A DNA stretch of 64,000 nucleotides from Gammaproteobacteria bacterium (GCA_009692365.1 SHZJ01000006.1:1-64000); one strand, 5' to 3'; positions 43,858-52,882 are shown, counted from the stretch's first letter. The notes: a model not told the origin generated them from the sequence alone. Translations and numbers: made by a program.

Positions 43858-43866
43858 TGTTATAAT
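43858..43866 (+). promoter_or_regulatory. Extended -10 promoter before the porin gene
   Basis: TGT followed directly by TATAAT is a perfect extended -10 element. A TTGCAC lies 20 bp upstream, too far for an ideal -35, which suits extended -10 dependence. An AT-rich leader of about 105 nt separates it from the porin ATG at 43981. AT-rich DNA like this is rare in the window. Confidence 0.65.
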
Positions 43867-43980
43867 GTAACTTTCCGGGATCGAGCACACCGCATTGATT
43901 CACGCTCGGTTCCTAATTATTTAAGTTCTATTTATTAAATGATTACGGCTTATAGTTAAATTATTTTTCAGAGATAGAAG

Positions 43981-45195
43981 ATGCAACGCACCACTAAACT
44001 CCTCGCCAATACCATGACCGCGGCACTTTGCCTGGGCGCCAACATCGCTCACGCCGAGGACGAAAATCCCTGGTTGTTGGGTAGCTGGGGTGGCCAGCGC
44101 GCCACACTGGCCGAGAAAGGGCTGAGCTTTGAGGTCGTCGCCACCGTCGATGTGCTGTCCGACGTCGCGGGCGGTCTGCACCGGCGTACGGCAACACCCG
44201 CCGCCCTCGACGCCGTGATGACGCTCGATACGGGTGCGGCTGGTTTGTGGCAGAACGGGACTTTAAATGTCTATCTTTTGGGGACCGCTGGCGCCGACAC
44301 CAACGACAACGTGGGCGCCCTGCAGGTTGCCAGTAATATCGAGGCGCCGAACACCTTCAAAGTCTATGAGGCATGGTACGAACAGCGTTTTTTTGAAGAC
44401 AAATTCAGCGTGCTCGTGGGCCTGCACGATTTGAACAGCGAGTTTTACGTCACTGACTTAAGCGGCATGTTTATCAACAGTTCCTTCGGTAACGGTCAGG
44501 AAATTGCGCAAGTGGGCCCCTCTATCTTCCCCACCACCGCCGTGGCGGGACGCCTGCGCTTCGCCCCCACGGAAAACACCTACCTCATGGGCGCGGTCTA
44601 CGACGGCGTGCCTGGCGACCCCAACGACCCCTACGGCACGCACATCCAGTTCAACCGAGGCGACGGCGTGCTGACCATCGGCGAAATCGGCGTCACCGGC
44701 GGGGCGGTTGGAACGGCGGGGCCCGAGCGCTACTTCAAAGTCGCCTTTGGGGGTTGGAATCAGACCCAATTCGACAACATGATCACCGGCGCCCGCGGGG
44801 ACAACACCGGCTTCTACACCGTTGGGGAAATGGATTTATGGCGTGGCGAAGACGGCCGTGGTTTAGGCATCTTTGGCCAGTTGGGCTTTGCGCAAAGCGA
44901 CCGCACGCAGACCGACTTCTACGGCGGCGGCGGTTTGAACTGGACCGGCCCCTTCGCCAGCCGCCCCGCGGACGTCTTCGGCGTGGGTTATGCGCAAGCT
45001 CGCAACGGCGCTGACTTCCTGGACGCCAATCCGGGTTTTGAAAACGCCGAGACCGTGGTCGAGGTGACCTACCAAATACCGGTCATGGCTGGGGTCATGG
45101 TGCAGCCTGACCTGCAGTATTTCATCAATCCGGGCACCGACCCGACCATCGACGATGCGGTGGTGCTAGGTATTCGCATCCAGATCGCGCTGTAG
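43981..45195 (+). CDS. OprB-family carbohydrate porin
   Basis: A 404-residue outer-membrane protein. The signal peptide ends LGANIAHA before EDENPW. LLGSWGGQRATLAEKGLSFE is the typical OprB entry motif, and the chain shows amphipathic strand alternation to the end (GIRIQIAL). Members form 16-stranded barrels for diffusion of sugars or other small solutes. Length is near the family norm. It has its own extended -10 promoter and a weak ribosome binding site (AGAAG). The ATP-grasp operon ends 202 bp upstream; co-function is uncertain. Confidence 0.92.
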   Translation: MQRTTKLLANTMTAALCLGANIAHAEDENPWLLGSWGGQRATLAEKGLSFEVVATVDVLSDVAGGLHRRTATPAALDAVMTLDTGAAGLWQNGTLNVYLLGTAGADTNDNVGALQVASNIEAPNTFKVYEAWYEQRFFEDKFSVLVGLHDLNSEFYVTDLSGMFINSSFGNGQEIAQVGPSIFPTTAVAGRLRFAPTENTYLMGAVYDGVPGDPNDPYGTHIQFNRGDGVLTIGEIGVTGGAVGTAGPERYFKVAFGGWNQTQFDNMITGARGDNTGFYTVGEMDLWRGEDGRGLGIFGQLGFAQSDRTQTDFYGGGGLNWTGPFASRPADVFGVGYAQARNGADFLDANPGFENAETVVEVTYQIPVMAGVMVQPDLQYFINPGTDPTIDDAVVLGIRIQIAL

Positions 45196-45438
45196 GCGCC
45201 CGCCTGGCGGCCGTCCGGGTGGCAGCACGCCGCAAGCGTCGGCCCCTAGGCACCTGCGGCGCGTCCCTGCCGCCCCTCGTGCGGCACCCGCCAGCCGCTT
45301 AAGGACACTCACACCGCGCAACTGGCAGGCTGTGCGTGGCGAGCCCCCGCCCCGCGCCGGCGCGCCGGCTCAAGCTTGGCGCTCGGGTGCCGACACGCAC
45401 TGGGCAGGCCCCGGCCCGGGGCCGCTCGGGGAGCCTCA

Positions 45439-46527
45439 ATGGCAGCCATCCACGCGACGACCTTTCCCCATTTCGCGGGCCGAGCGTTCCCCTTCGCTCA
45501 CCTCGGCGACGAACCTATCCGGCGCGGCCCGGAGCCGGGTAACCCCCACGCCGCCGACCACGGCGAACGCGCCGACCCGACACCCGGCGACCAGCGCCCC
45601 GCGCGGCGCGCGACCGCGGGCGTCCCCCCACCACCGACGCGGCCGCCGCAGCCGCCCAACCGGCAGGCCAGCGACTCCAGCCAGACCGCGAGCAGCTTCA
45701 GCTATCAGCGCTCGGCGCGCACCACGCTTGTCCTCACCACCCAGGAAGGCGATACGGTGCAAATCAAACTGCGCGCCCACAGCGGCGCGGAACTCGCCGC
45801 CGCCGAGTTCGCAAGCGGCGATACGTTGTTATCCGCGTTCGACCTCCAGACCCGTAATACCAGCAGAATGTCGCTGCTCGTCAACGGTAATTTGAACGCC
45901 GCGGAGCTGAGCGCCATCCGCAGCGTGGTGGCACAGGTCGGTGCGATCGCGCAAGATTTTTTCGCTGGCGATGTCGCAGCAGCGTTCGCCAGCGCCCAGC
46001 ACTTCGAGATGGATGGCACGCACCTCGCCCGGGTGGGCATCGCGATGCACGCCGAGGAAGCCTGGACTTACTCGGCGCGACAGGCCTCCTCTGGGCTTGC
46101 GCCGCGCGCCGCCCCCCCCCTCGCCGTAGCCGCGCCAGACGCCCCACGCGCGGAGGTTCTGCCGGGCGACCGCGCCACCTCCGTCACGCCGCTCGCCGCG
46201 GCGAGCGGCCGCCGCGAGCCGCTGGGTCGGGGCCAGCCGATAGCCGATGCGCTGGCGCAAATCGACCGTTTCTTGAAGGGCCTGCTGGACCAACTGGCGC
46301 AACCCACGCCCAGCGAAAAAGCGGCCGGCACGCCGACCCTGAACCTCGCGGTCAAAATCAAGCTGCTAGCCTCCATGCTCACCGAGGCGACCACCCCTGC
46401 GACCACCCCTGCGACCACCGACACCGCGCCACCCGACCCCACGGGCACGCCGCTACCCGCGCTCGTCACCCAGACCCTCGAGGCGCTCGCCGCGCAGCAC
46501 CAGCCGCCCCTGCACACCGAGGTCTAG
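45439..46527 (+). CDS. Hypothetical protein with DUF5610-like core
   Basis: A 362-residue soluble-looking protein without a signal peptide. The N-terminal third is Pro/Arg/Thr-rich and low in complexity. The middle (about residues 90-215) has a recognisable pattern: FSYQRSARTTLVLTTQEGDTVQI, LNAAELSAIRSVVAQVGAIAQDFFAGD and AAFASAQHFEMDGTHLARVGI, which I associate with DUF5610 and related Pro/Gly-rich bacterial proteins of unknown function. The C-terminus contains repeated ATTPATTPATT. I chose the ATG at 45439. It ends 190 bp before the minisatellite. Function unknown. Confidence 0.75.
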   Translation: MAAIHATTFPHFAGRAFPFAHLGDEPIRRGPEPGNPHAADHGERADPTPGDQRPARRATAGVPPPPTRPPQPPNRQASDSSQTASSFSYQRSARTTLVLTTQEGDTVQIKLRAHSGAELAAAEFASGDTLLSAFDLQTRNTSRMSLLVNGNLNAAELSAIRSVVAQVGAIAQDFFAGDVAAAFASAQHFEMDGTHLARVGIAMHAEEAWTYSARQASSGLAPRAAPPLAVAAPDAPRAEVLPGDRATSVTPLAAASGRREPLGRGQPIADALAQIDRFLKGLLDQLAQPTPSEKAAGTPTLNLAVKIKLLASMLTEATTPATTPATTDTAPPDPTGTPLPALVTQTLEALAAQHQPPLHTEV

Positions 46528-46670
46528 CCCCCACCAAGGCGCTGCCCGCTGGTTCGCCGTGCACGCGCGGCCGTTGCCGCTGGTCGTGCCACGAGCCCGT
46601 TGGGGTCACGAGGAGAGAACAGGTGCCGTCAACGCCCGACGAGCGGCGCTGTTTTTAGCGCATGCGAATG

Positions 46671-46735
46671 GCCGCAAGCCCGGATCCAATGGGTCGTGGA
46701 CTGTCGCCAATGGAGCGATGGGTGTCCGGGTTTCC
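46671..46735. repeat. 65-bp segment duplicated at 47216-47280, copy 1
   Basis: This segment, containing CGGATCCAATGGGTCG and the first ATGGGTGTCC word, recurs at 47216-47280 inside the minisatellite with one mismatch in 65 bp. Copy 1 forms the left flank of the array, so the internal copy looks like captured flanking DNA. Confidence 0.9.
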
Positions 46736-47599
46736 CCCCACTTCGATGGGTGTCCCGGGTTTCCCCGAATGGATTGATGGGTGTCCCGGATTGCCCCTTC
46801 GATGGGTGTCCCGGGTTTCCCGAATGGATTGATGGGTGTCCCGGATTGCCGGATTGATGGGTGTCCCGGGTTTCCCGAATGGATTGATGGGTGTCCGCCC
46901 CGGTTCGATGGGTGTCCGGGATTGCCGCCGTTCGATGGGTGTCCCGGATTGCCATGGGTGTCCCGGGTTTCCCGAATGGATTGATGGGTGTCCCGGGTTT
47001 CCCGCGCGGGTTTCCCGCGAATGGATTGATGGGTGTCCCGGATTGCCGCCCCGGTTCGATGGGTGTCCGCCCCGGTTCGATGGGTGTCCGGGATTGCCGC
47101 CGTTCGATGGGTGTCCCGGATTGCCCCGCGGATTGCCCCGCGGATTGCCATGGGTGTCCCGGGTTTCCCGAATGGATTGATGGGTGTCCCGGATTGCCCA
47201 TGGGTGTCCGGGATTGCCGCAGGCCCGGATCCAATGGGTCGTGGACTGTCGCCAATGGAGCGATGGGTGTCCGGGTTTCCATGGGTGTCCCGGATTGCCG
47301 CCATGGGTGTCCCGGATTGCCGCCGCGGATTGCCGCCGATGGGTGTCCCGGGTTTCCGGTTTATGGGTGTCCCGGATTGCCGCCATGGGTGTCCCGGATT
47401 GCCGCCGCGGATTGCCGCCGATGGGTGTCCCGGGTTTCCGGTTTCCCCCCGAATGGATTGATGGGTGTCCCGGGTTTCCCCCCGGGTTTCCCCCCGTTCG
47501 ATGGGTGTCCCGGGTTTCCCCCCGCGGGTTTCCCCCCGGGTTTCCCCCCGTTCGATGGGTGTCCCGGGTTTCCCCCGGGTTTCCCCCGGGGTTTCCCCG
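46718..47599. repeat. Mosaic minisatellite of about 880 bp with 28 ATGGGTGTCC words
   Basis: By eye I count 28 copies of ATGGGTGTCC. Each is followed by one of a few modules: CGGGTTTCC, CGGATTGCC, GGGATTGCC or GCCCCGGTTCG, joined by linkers such as GAATGGATTG, GCCGTTCG or direct abutment. Units are about 20-45 bp. Higher-order blocks are duplicated (for example 47281-47363 and 47365-47450). No stop codon occurs within most units, so all six frames stay open for hundreds of bases; I do not regard these as genes. The array lies in the 1169-bp gap between the DUF5610-like gene and the MazG-like gene. GGGTTTCCC and CCCGGG give strong local pairing potential. Confidence 0.95.
47216..47280. repeat. 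65-bp segment duplicated from 46671-46735, copy 2
   Basis: The internal copy of the left-flank segment lies between units 18 and 19 of the array and divides it into two halves with different unit composition. The left half is rich in GAATGGATTG linkers, the right half in GCCGCC and C-tract variants. Confidence 0.9.
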
Positions 47600-47696
47600 C
47601 CCTCCACGGGCGCGGACTGTTGAGCCGAGCATCGCTCCCCGCCGAGCGGCCATCGCCAGACTCTCTCCAATGGCCTACTGAGAACCGGTTTCGGGC

Positions 47697-48065
47697 GTGA
47701 ACGACGTGGCAGTCCCCCCTAGACAACTGCGGCTCGACCTCCGTGAGGCTCTGCGCGATTTCGCCAGCGCGCGCGACTGGGACCCGTTTCATAGGCCCCG
47801 CAACCTCGCCACCGCGTTGTCGGTAGAGGCCCACTCCTTAAAGCATTTTCCGTGGCTACACGATCGAGACGCCGACCACTTTGATGAACTCAAGCGCGCC
47901 CGGGTGGGAGAGGAACTGGCCGACGTGCGGCTTTACTTGATAAGGCTCGCGGACAAACTGGATCTCAACCTAATTGCCGAGGCGCGACGCAAGCTCGAAT
48001 TAAATGCCGCGAAATACCCGATAGAGCTGGCCACGGGCTCCCCCCAAAAATACCCGGATCTCTAG
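47697..48065 (+). CDS. MazG-like nucleotide pyrophosphohydrolase with an altered metal motif
   Basis: A 122-residue all-alpha NTP-PPase. FASARDWDPFHRPRNLATAL, HFPW, EELADVRLYLIRLADKLDLNL and RRKLELNAAKYP match the small dCTP-pyrophosphatase/MazG-like family in order. These hydrolyse non-canonical or excess (d)NTPs to monophosphates with Mg. The metal-binding pattern ExxE...ExxD reads E44-A-H-S47...E73-L-A-D76, so the second Glu is Ser here (codon 47835-47837). Activity may be reduced or altered. It starts with GTG at 47697, about 100 bp right of the minisatellite, and lacks a clear ribosome binding site. Confidence 0.85.
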   Translation: MNDVAVPPRQLRLDLREALRDFASARDWDPFHRPRNLATALSVEAHSLKHFPWLHDRDADHFDELKRARVGEELADVRLYLIRLADKLDLNLIAEARRKLELNAAKYPIELATGSPQKYPDL

Positions 48066-48201
48066 CCCCATTGCCCTGCGATGGGCGGCTTTCGCGACGT
48101 CGAAAAGTCACCCCCCCGGGCGCGCCGGCCTGCTGGGGGCTGCCGGCAACCGGTGCCCACCATGACCAGCGAGGCGAGCGCGCTGGCCTTGCGCGCGCCG
48201 C

Positions 48202-48864
48202 TTAGCGTTGCACCAGCGCCTGAGCCTGCAGCGCCACGGCGTCGTCGAGCACGATGGGGCGTGGGATCACGACCCCTCGTTGGCAGGCGGGACGGGCTTC
48301 CAGGCGCGCCAACCACGCCTGTAAATCGTCTAGTCCGGCGACGCTAACCCCGCTCCAATGATGGATGCGGGCCCAGCACCAGTTGGCGATGTCGGCGATG
48401 GAATACTCGTCGCATAAATAATCGCGCCCTTGCAGTTGGGTATTCAAGACTTCGAACAGGCGCCGGCTCTCATTTTGATAGCGCTGGATCACGGCCGGGA
48501 TTTTCTCCGCCGAATAGCGATAGAACACGTTGGCCTGACCCATCATGGGACCCAGGCCGCCCATCTGAAACATCAACCACTGCGTCACCCGGGATTCCCC
48601 GCGCAGGTCTGCCGGCAATAGTTTTCCGGCCTTACGCGCCAGATACAACAGGATCGCGCCGGACTCAAAAACCGCAAAATCGTGATTTTCACGATCGACG
48701 ATCGCGGGGATCCGGCCGTTGGGATTGATGCGTAAGAACCCCGCGCTTTTTTGCTCGTGCCGGGTCAGTTCGACCGGGATGACTCGATAGGGCAGGCCCA
48801 ACTCTTCCAGCAGCACGGTGACCTTCCAGCCGTTGGGTGTTGAGGCGGTATAGCAGTCGATCAT
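48202..48864 (-). CDS. Glutathione S-transferase, nu-class/Ure2-like
   Basis: A 220-residue GST. The N-terminal thioredoxin-like domain has [22 protein letters not shown], with the TPNG pattern of YfcG/YghU-type enzymes, [11 protein letters not shown] with the cis-Pro, and [13 protein letters not shown], where Glu-Ser binds the glutathione gamma-Glu. The helical C-terminal domain contains [13 protein letters not shown], the N-capping box. YfcG-type enzymes reduce disulfides or peroxides with glutathione. The ATG at 48864 follows GAGGAA. It is convergent with the MazG-like gene and divergent from the broken DMT transporter. Confidence 0.94.
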   Translation of the reverse strand: MIDCYTASTPNGWKVTVLLEELGLPYRVIPVELTRHEQKSAGFLRINPNGRIPAIVDRENHDFAVFESGAILLYLARKAGKLLPADLRGESRVTQWLMFQMGGLGPMMGQANVFYRYSAEKIPAVIQRYQNESRRLFEVLNTQLQGRDYLCDEYSIADIANWCWARIHHWSGVSVAGLDDLQAWLARLEARPACQRGVVIPRPIVLDDAVALQAQALVQR

Positions 48865-48947
48865 GCGGGCGTTCCTCGGCGCTCTCTTAGAGTGTCTCTC
48901 CGGCCACCCGCACGTTACCATGACCCTCCCGAAGGAGCGCCTTGTGC

Positions 48948-49826
48948 ATGCCGATTGCAGCGGCTTACCTCGCCATGGTGCTCATTTGGTGTACCACGCC
49001 GCTGGCGATCAAATGGAGCGGTGAAGGTCCGGGCTATCTCTTTGCCGCCACCGCGCGCATGACCATCGGCGCGCTCTGCGGGTGGCTGTTGATGCTGGCC
49101 ACGCGCACTCGTTTACCGCTGGACTATCGCGCCCAGCGGCATTATCTGGCCGGCGCGCTCGGCATTTTTGGCGCCATGCTCCTGTGATACCGGGGTGCGC
49201 AGTATGTGCCGTCGGGCTGGGTCTCGGTGTTATTTGGCCTCAGTCCGGTCATGACCGCCGTGCTGTCCACACTATTACTCAAGGAAAGTGCGCTGGGTTT
49301 CCAAGCACTCGTGGCGCAGGCCTGCGCGCTGGCCGGCTTAGTCATTATTTACGGCTCGGCCGCCCGCCTCGACGTCCACGCCGCACTGGGCGTCAGCCTT
49401 TTGGTCATGGCGACCTTTATTCATTCGTTGTCCAGCGTGCTCATTAAACGCATCGACGCGCCCATGCCCGCACTGGCGTCGGTGGGCGGCAGCATGCTCT
49501 ACGCCCTGCCTGCGTATGGGCTTTGCTGGGGGCTTGGGGATGGCGTGTGGCCGGCCCACATCGGGCGCGCAGCGGGGTGGTCCATTGTCTATCTGGGGGT
49601 GGTGGCGACTACTGCCGGCTTCACGCTTTACTACTATGTGCTGCGCCATCTGCGCGTCACGCAGGTGTCGCTGATTAATTTCATCACCCCGGTGTTCGCG
49701 CTCGCAGCGGGTGCGATTTTTAACCACGAAGCGCTCACGCCCCGCATCATCACGGGCGCGGGCCTCATCGCACTGGGTCTATTGCTGCTAGAGGCGCCGT
49801 CAGCGGCGGCAAAGCAAGCGGCTTGA
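48948..49826 (+). pseudogene. DMT/EamA transporter interrupted by one in-frame TGA
   Basis: Two stretches in the same frame join into one 10-TM EamA-type permease of about 292 codons. The first half runs from [19 protein letters not shown] to GALGIFGAMLL. A TGA (49185-49187) follows, then YRGAQYVPSGWVSVLFGLSP and the second EamA repeat up to ALGLLLLEAP. The family usually has Trp at the TGA position, so a single TGG to TGA change explains it. AAGGAG lies 10 nt before the ATG at 48948; TTG at 48942 is an alternative. It may be a real nonsense mutation, a sequencing error or, less likely, read-through. The intact parent would export amino acids or other metabolites. Confidence 0.88.
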
Positions 49827-49879
49827 CGCCGGTACTCGGCTCGTATTTCATGGCGGCTCTAACCCGTCGGAGAGTCCCC

Positions 49880-50251
49880 ATGCATGTGAACAACAACGCC
49901 AGCGCGACCCTGCATGAACTGCCGGGGCTGGCCCACCAAACGCTGGCTGGTCATCAGGACGGCCTCAAAAGCTTTGAAATATGGCGTCAGACGTTGGCAC
50001 CCCACGCTGCCACACCGCTGCATTGCCACGCCTGCGAAGAAGTCATCGTGGTCCTGAGCGGGTCGGGGGTGTGTCGGTTTGAGGACCGCGAGCTCAGCTT
50101 CAAGGCCGATCAAACCTTGGTCATCCCCGGTGATGTGGTGCACCAAATCTGCAATACCGGCGCCACCGACTTACACATCATGGCGACCCTCGCCGCCTCA
50201 CCGGTCGCGGTTAAAACGGCGACCGGCGAACCCATGGCGCTGCCTTGGTAG
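49880..50251 (+). CDS. Cupin domain protein
   Basis: A 123-residue single-domain cupin. PLHCHACEEVIVVLSGSGVCRF carries the first motif (two His and Glu ligands), and VIPGDVVHQICNTGATDLHIMA the second with the third His. It likely binds a divalent metal and may be an isomerase, dioxygenase or sensor. The ATG at 49880 was chosen because upstream residues in the frame overlap the DMT gene end and lack conservation. Its stop overlaps the start of the alpha/beta hydrolase, so the two are probably co-translated. Confidence 0.9.
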   Translation: MHVNNNASATLHELPGLAHQTLAGHQDGLKSFEIWRQTLAPHAATPLHCHACEEVIVVLSGSGVCRFEDRELSFKADQTLVIPGDVVHQICNTGATDLHIMATLAASPVAVKTATGEPMALPW

Positions 50252-51111
50252 ACCTGGGCACCGCGCCCGAGCAGCACGCTGGCGCGGCGAGCTTCGTGCC
50301 CGACGCGCCGCGCATCGCCTATACGCTGAGTGGGGCCGGCCCCACGGTGGTGTTTCTGCACGGGATCGGTGGCAACGCCAGTAACTGGACAGAACAATGC
50401 GCGGCCATTAGCGTGCGCTACCGCGCGGTGGCGTGGGATGCACGGGGCTACGGCGACAGCGACGACTACCCCGAGGCGCTCACTTTCCCCCTATTTGCCG
50501 CGGATCTACGCCGGCTGCTGGATCATCTGGACGTGGCGCAAGCGCATCTGGTGGGCTTGTCCGTGGGTGGACGCATTGCGCTGGATTTCTACGAAGCGCA
50601 CCCCACACGGGTCGCCAGCTTGGTGTTGTGTGACACCTTCCCGGGCTACGATGATTCGATCACCGTGGAACAACGCGAGCAGTTCATTCAGTCCCGCCAA
50701 GCGCCCCTGCTGGCGGGCAAAGAGCCGCGCGACATTGCACCGCTGGTGGCACCCACGCTGCTCAGCAAGGGCGCCAGCGCCGCCTCGCTGCAGCGTTTGA
50801 TCCACAGCATCAGTCGCTTGCATAAAGCGTCCTATCTCAAAGCCATCGCCGCCATGGCCCAGTACGCGCAGGTCGCCCGGCTAACGGACATCCAAGTGCC
50901 CAGTCTGGTTATTTGCGGTGACGAAGACCACCTCACCCCACCGGCCTTGGCCCGCCACATGGCTAGCCTTATTCCCGCCGCCGAGTTGGTGATATTGGCG
51001 CAGGCCGGTCATTTGTCGAACATCGAGCAGCCCGCGGCTTTCAACGCCGCGCTGTTGGCGTTTCTGGACCGCCACTCGGCGCCAGCTGTACTCGCCAAGG
51101 CGCAGAATTAA
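50245..51111 (+). CDS. Alpha/beta hydrolase
   Basis: A 288-residue alpha/beta hydrolase. The oxyanion-hole motif is FLHGIGGNASNW. The nucleophile Ser lies in LVGLSVGGRIAL (GxSxG), the acid in VICGDEDHLTPP, and the catalytic His in LAQAGHLSNIEQP. It resembles 3-oxoadipate enol-lactonase/MhpC-type esterases. The TTG at 50245 overlaps the end of the cupin gene; the start is uncertain, but the fold begins by about residue 20. Substrate unknown. Confidence 0.9.
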   Translation: MVDLGTAPEQHAGAASFVPDAPRIAYTLSGAGPTVVFLHGIGGNASNWTEQCAAISVRYRAVAWDARGYGDSDDYPEALTFPLFAADLRRLLDHLDVAQAHLVGLSVGGRIALDFYEAHPTRVASLVLCDTFPGYDDSITVEQREQFIQSRQAPLLAGKEPRDIAPLVAPTLLSKGASAASLQRLIHSISRLHKASYLKAIAAMAQYAQVARLTDIQVPSLVICGDEDHLTPPALARHMASLIPAAELVILAQAGHLSNIEQPAAFNAALLAFLDRHSAPAVLAKAQN

Positions 51112-51524
51112 AGCCTGTTGGGCGCGCTGACGCGGCCCTTTATAGCTGTTCTCGTGCGCCCCACTCGGGTGCCAAAGAGGCTAGCTAGCGGGGCGCTTGC
51201 GCGCCCGTGCGCCGGCACGTTGCGTGGCGGCGCGGGCCATCGGCGGGGGTATCGCGCGGGGGTTAGCGCTCGCTCGAAACGCGGGTGGCCTAGCTGAGGT
51301 GGCCGCGGTGCGGCCGCGCCGGGGCGCAAACCTAAGCCGCCCGCCGGCACCAAGCGCACTGTCCCGCGCGGCCGTATGAGGTTCGCGCACGCCGCCGCGA
51401 CCCTGCGCTGGGGCGCCCATGCTGGGCAACTGGGCGGGCCTCCTGGGTAATCGATCTGCGCGACCGCGCGTTCTAGACTGCGCCTAACCTTGTGCCACGC
51501 GGCGAGCCCGCGCCGGAGTTCATC
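51112..51524. other. 413-bp GC-rich intergenic region, no gene supported
   Basis: Open frames exist on both strands but are Arg/Ala/Pro-rich, mutually overlapping and without ribosome binding sites or family resemblance. I see no clear promoter, terminator or repeat family. Confidence 0.5.
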
Positions 51525-52814
51525 ATGGATCAAACACCGTTCAACGACGGCCTGCTGCGCTATCTGGAAGCCTCGCCCACGCCTTTTCACGCGGTGGCGG
51601 AAGCCTGCACCCTGCTCGACACGGCCGGCTTTATGGCGTTAGACGAGCGCAACCCCTGGACGCTGACGCCCGGCGGACGCTACTACGCCACCCGCAATGG
51701 GTCGGCCCTGATTGCCTTCACCCTGGGGCACACACCCGCCGCGAACAGCGGGCTGTGCTTGGTGGGCGCCCACACGGACAGCCCCGGGCTACGCATCAAA
51801 CCCAACGCCGAGATCCTCAGCCACGGCTACTGGCAGCTAGGGGTCGAGGTCTATGGCGGGGCGCTGCTCAAGCCCTGGTTCGATCGCGATTTAGGTCTGG
51901 CCGGCCGGCTGAGCCTGCGCTTACCGGACGGTCAGCTCGCCAGTCACCTCATTGATATTCGCGAGCCGGTGGCCTGTATTCCCAGTCTGGCCATTCATCT
52001 CGACCGTGAGGCCAACGACAAGCGCAGCATCAACCGGCAAACACAGCTGCCGGCGATCGTGGCGCGGGCCACGGGGGCGGCGTTTAACCTGCGCACCGAA
52101 CTGCTCACCTATCTCGCAGGTTTTGAGCCCGCGCTCGCCGCGGCCAGCGTGCTGGATTACGAGTTGGCGCTGGTGGATTTACAGCCCCCCGGATTGGTCG
52201 GCTGGCGGGGTGAATTCATTGCCTCGGCCCGGCTCGACAACCTGCTCAGTTGCTACACCGCCCTCAACGCGCTGTGCGCCGGCGGCGCGTTGAACAATCG
52301 CCTGATCGTGCTCAACGACCATGAGGAGGTGGGCAGCGGTTCGGCCGCCGGCGCCCGCGGCACGTTTTTACGCACGGTGCTGGAGAGAATTTGCGGCTCG
52401 GGTGAAGCCTTCGCCCGCGCGATGGCGCACTCCGTGCTGATCTCCACCGATAACGCCCACGGCGTGCATCCCAACCACCCAGAAAAACACGACGCCCAGC
52501 ACGGCCCACTGTTGAACGCCGGCCCGGTGCTGAAAATCAATCACAACCAAGCCTACGCCTCCAATAGTGAAACCTCAGCGTGGTTGCGTAACGCCTGCGA
52601 ACTCGCCGAGGTGCCCTTGCAAACCTTTGTCACCCGCGGCGATATGGCTTGCGGCAGCACTATCGGGCCCATCACGGCAGCCCTGCTGGGCGTGCGCACG
52701 GTGGATGTGGGCGTACCGACCTTTGCCATGCACTCCGTGCGTGAACTCGCCGGACGCGACGACGCGTGGTCGCTCAAACGCGCGTTGGAGGCGTGTTTCA
52801 GCGCGGCGCGCTAG
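51525..52814 (+). CDS. apeB: M18 family aminopeptidase (aspartyl aminopeptidase)
   Basis: A 429-residue M18 metallopeptidase of full length. YLEASPTPFHAVAEA opens the family. VGAHTDSPGLRIKPN supplies His and Asp ligands, NDHEEVGSGSAAGA the catalytic and metal Glu residues, STDNAHGVHPNHPEKHD the next ligand, and MHSVRELAG the C-terminal His. It removes N-terminal acidic or other residues from peptides in the cytoplasm as a dodecamer in known cases. The ATG at 51525 follows GGAG; the frame extends upstream to 51492 without similarity. Confidence 0.96.
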   Translation: MDQTPFNDGLLRYLEASPTPFHAVAEACTLLDTAGFMALDERNPWTLTPGGRYYATRNGSALIAFTLGHTPAANSGLCLVGAHTDSPGLRIKPNAEILSHGYWQLGVEVYGGALLKPWFDRDLGLAGRLSLRLPDGQLASHLIDIREPVACIPSLAIHLDREANDKRSINRQTQLPAIVARATGAAFNLRTELLTYLAGFEPALAAASVLDYELALVDLQPPGLVGWRGEFIASARLDNLLSCYTALNALCAGGALNNRLIVLNDHEEVGSGSAAGARGTFLRTVLERICGSGEAFARAMAHSVLISTDNAHGVHPNHPEKHDAQHGPLLNAGPVLKINHNQAYASNSETSAWLRNACELAEVPLQTFVTRGDMACGSTIGPITAALLGVRTVDVGVPTFAMHSVRELAGRDDAWSLKRALEACFSAAR

Positions 52815-52882
52815 CACTCGGCGCCGCGCGTACCAGAGGCTTGCGGCCGTGCAGCGGCCCAGCTTTGAGGGCTCGCGGGCGG

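Noticed and set aside
46718-47599. CRISPR array
   Set aside because: There is no constant repeat with unique spacers of uniform size, the units are variable mosaics of a few words, and no cas genes are nearby.
46606-47700. Long open frames in all six frames across the minisatellite (up to 354 codons)
   Set aside because: The repeat words contain almost no stop codons in any frame, so openness is automatic. There are no ribosome binding sites, and the translations are low-complexity permutations of the same words.
51108-51590. 160-codon minus-strand open frame before the M18 aminopeptidase
   Set aside because: It overlaps the start of the aminopeptidase, is composed mainly of Arg/Pro/Ala, and has no recognisable domain or ribosome binding site.
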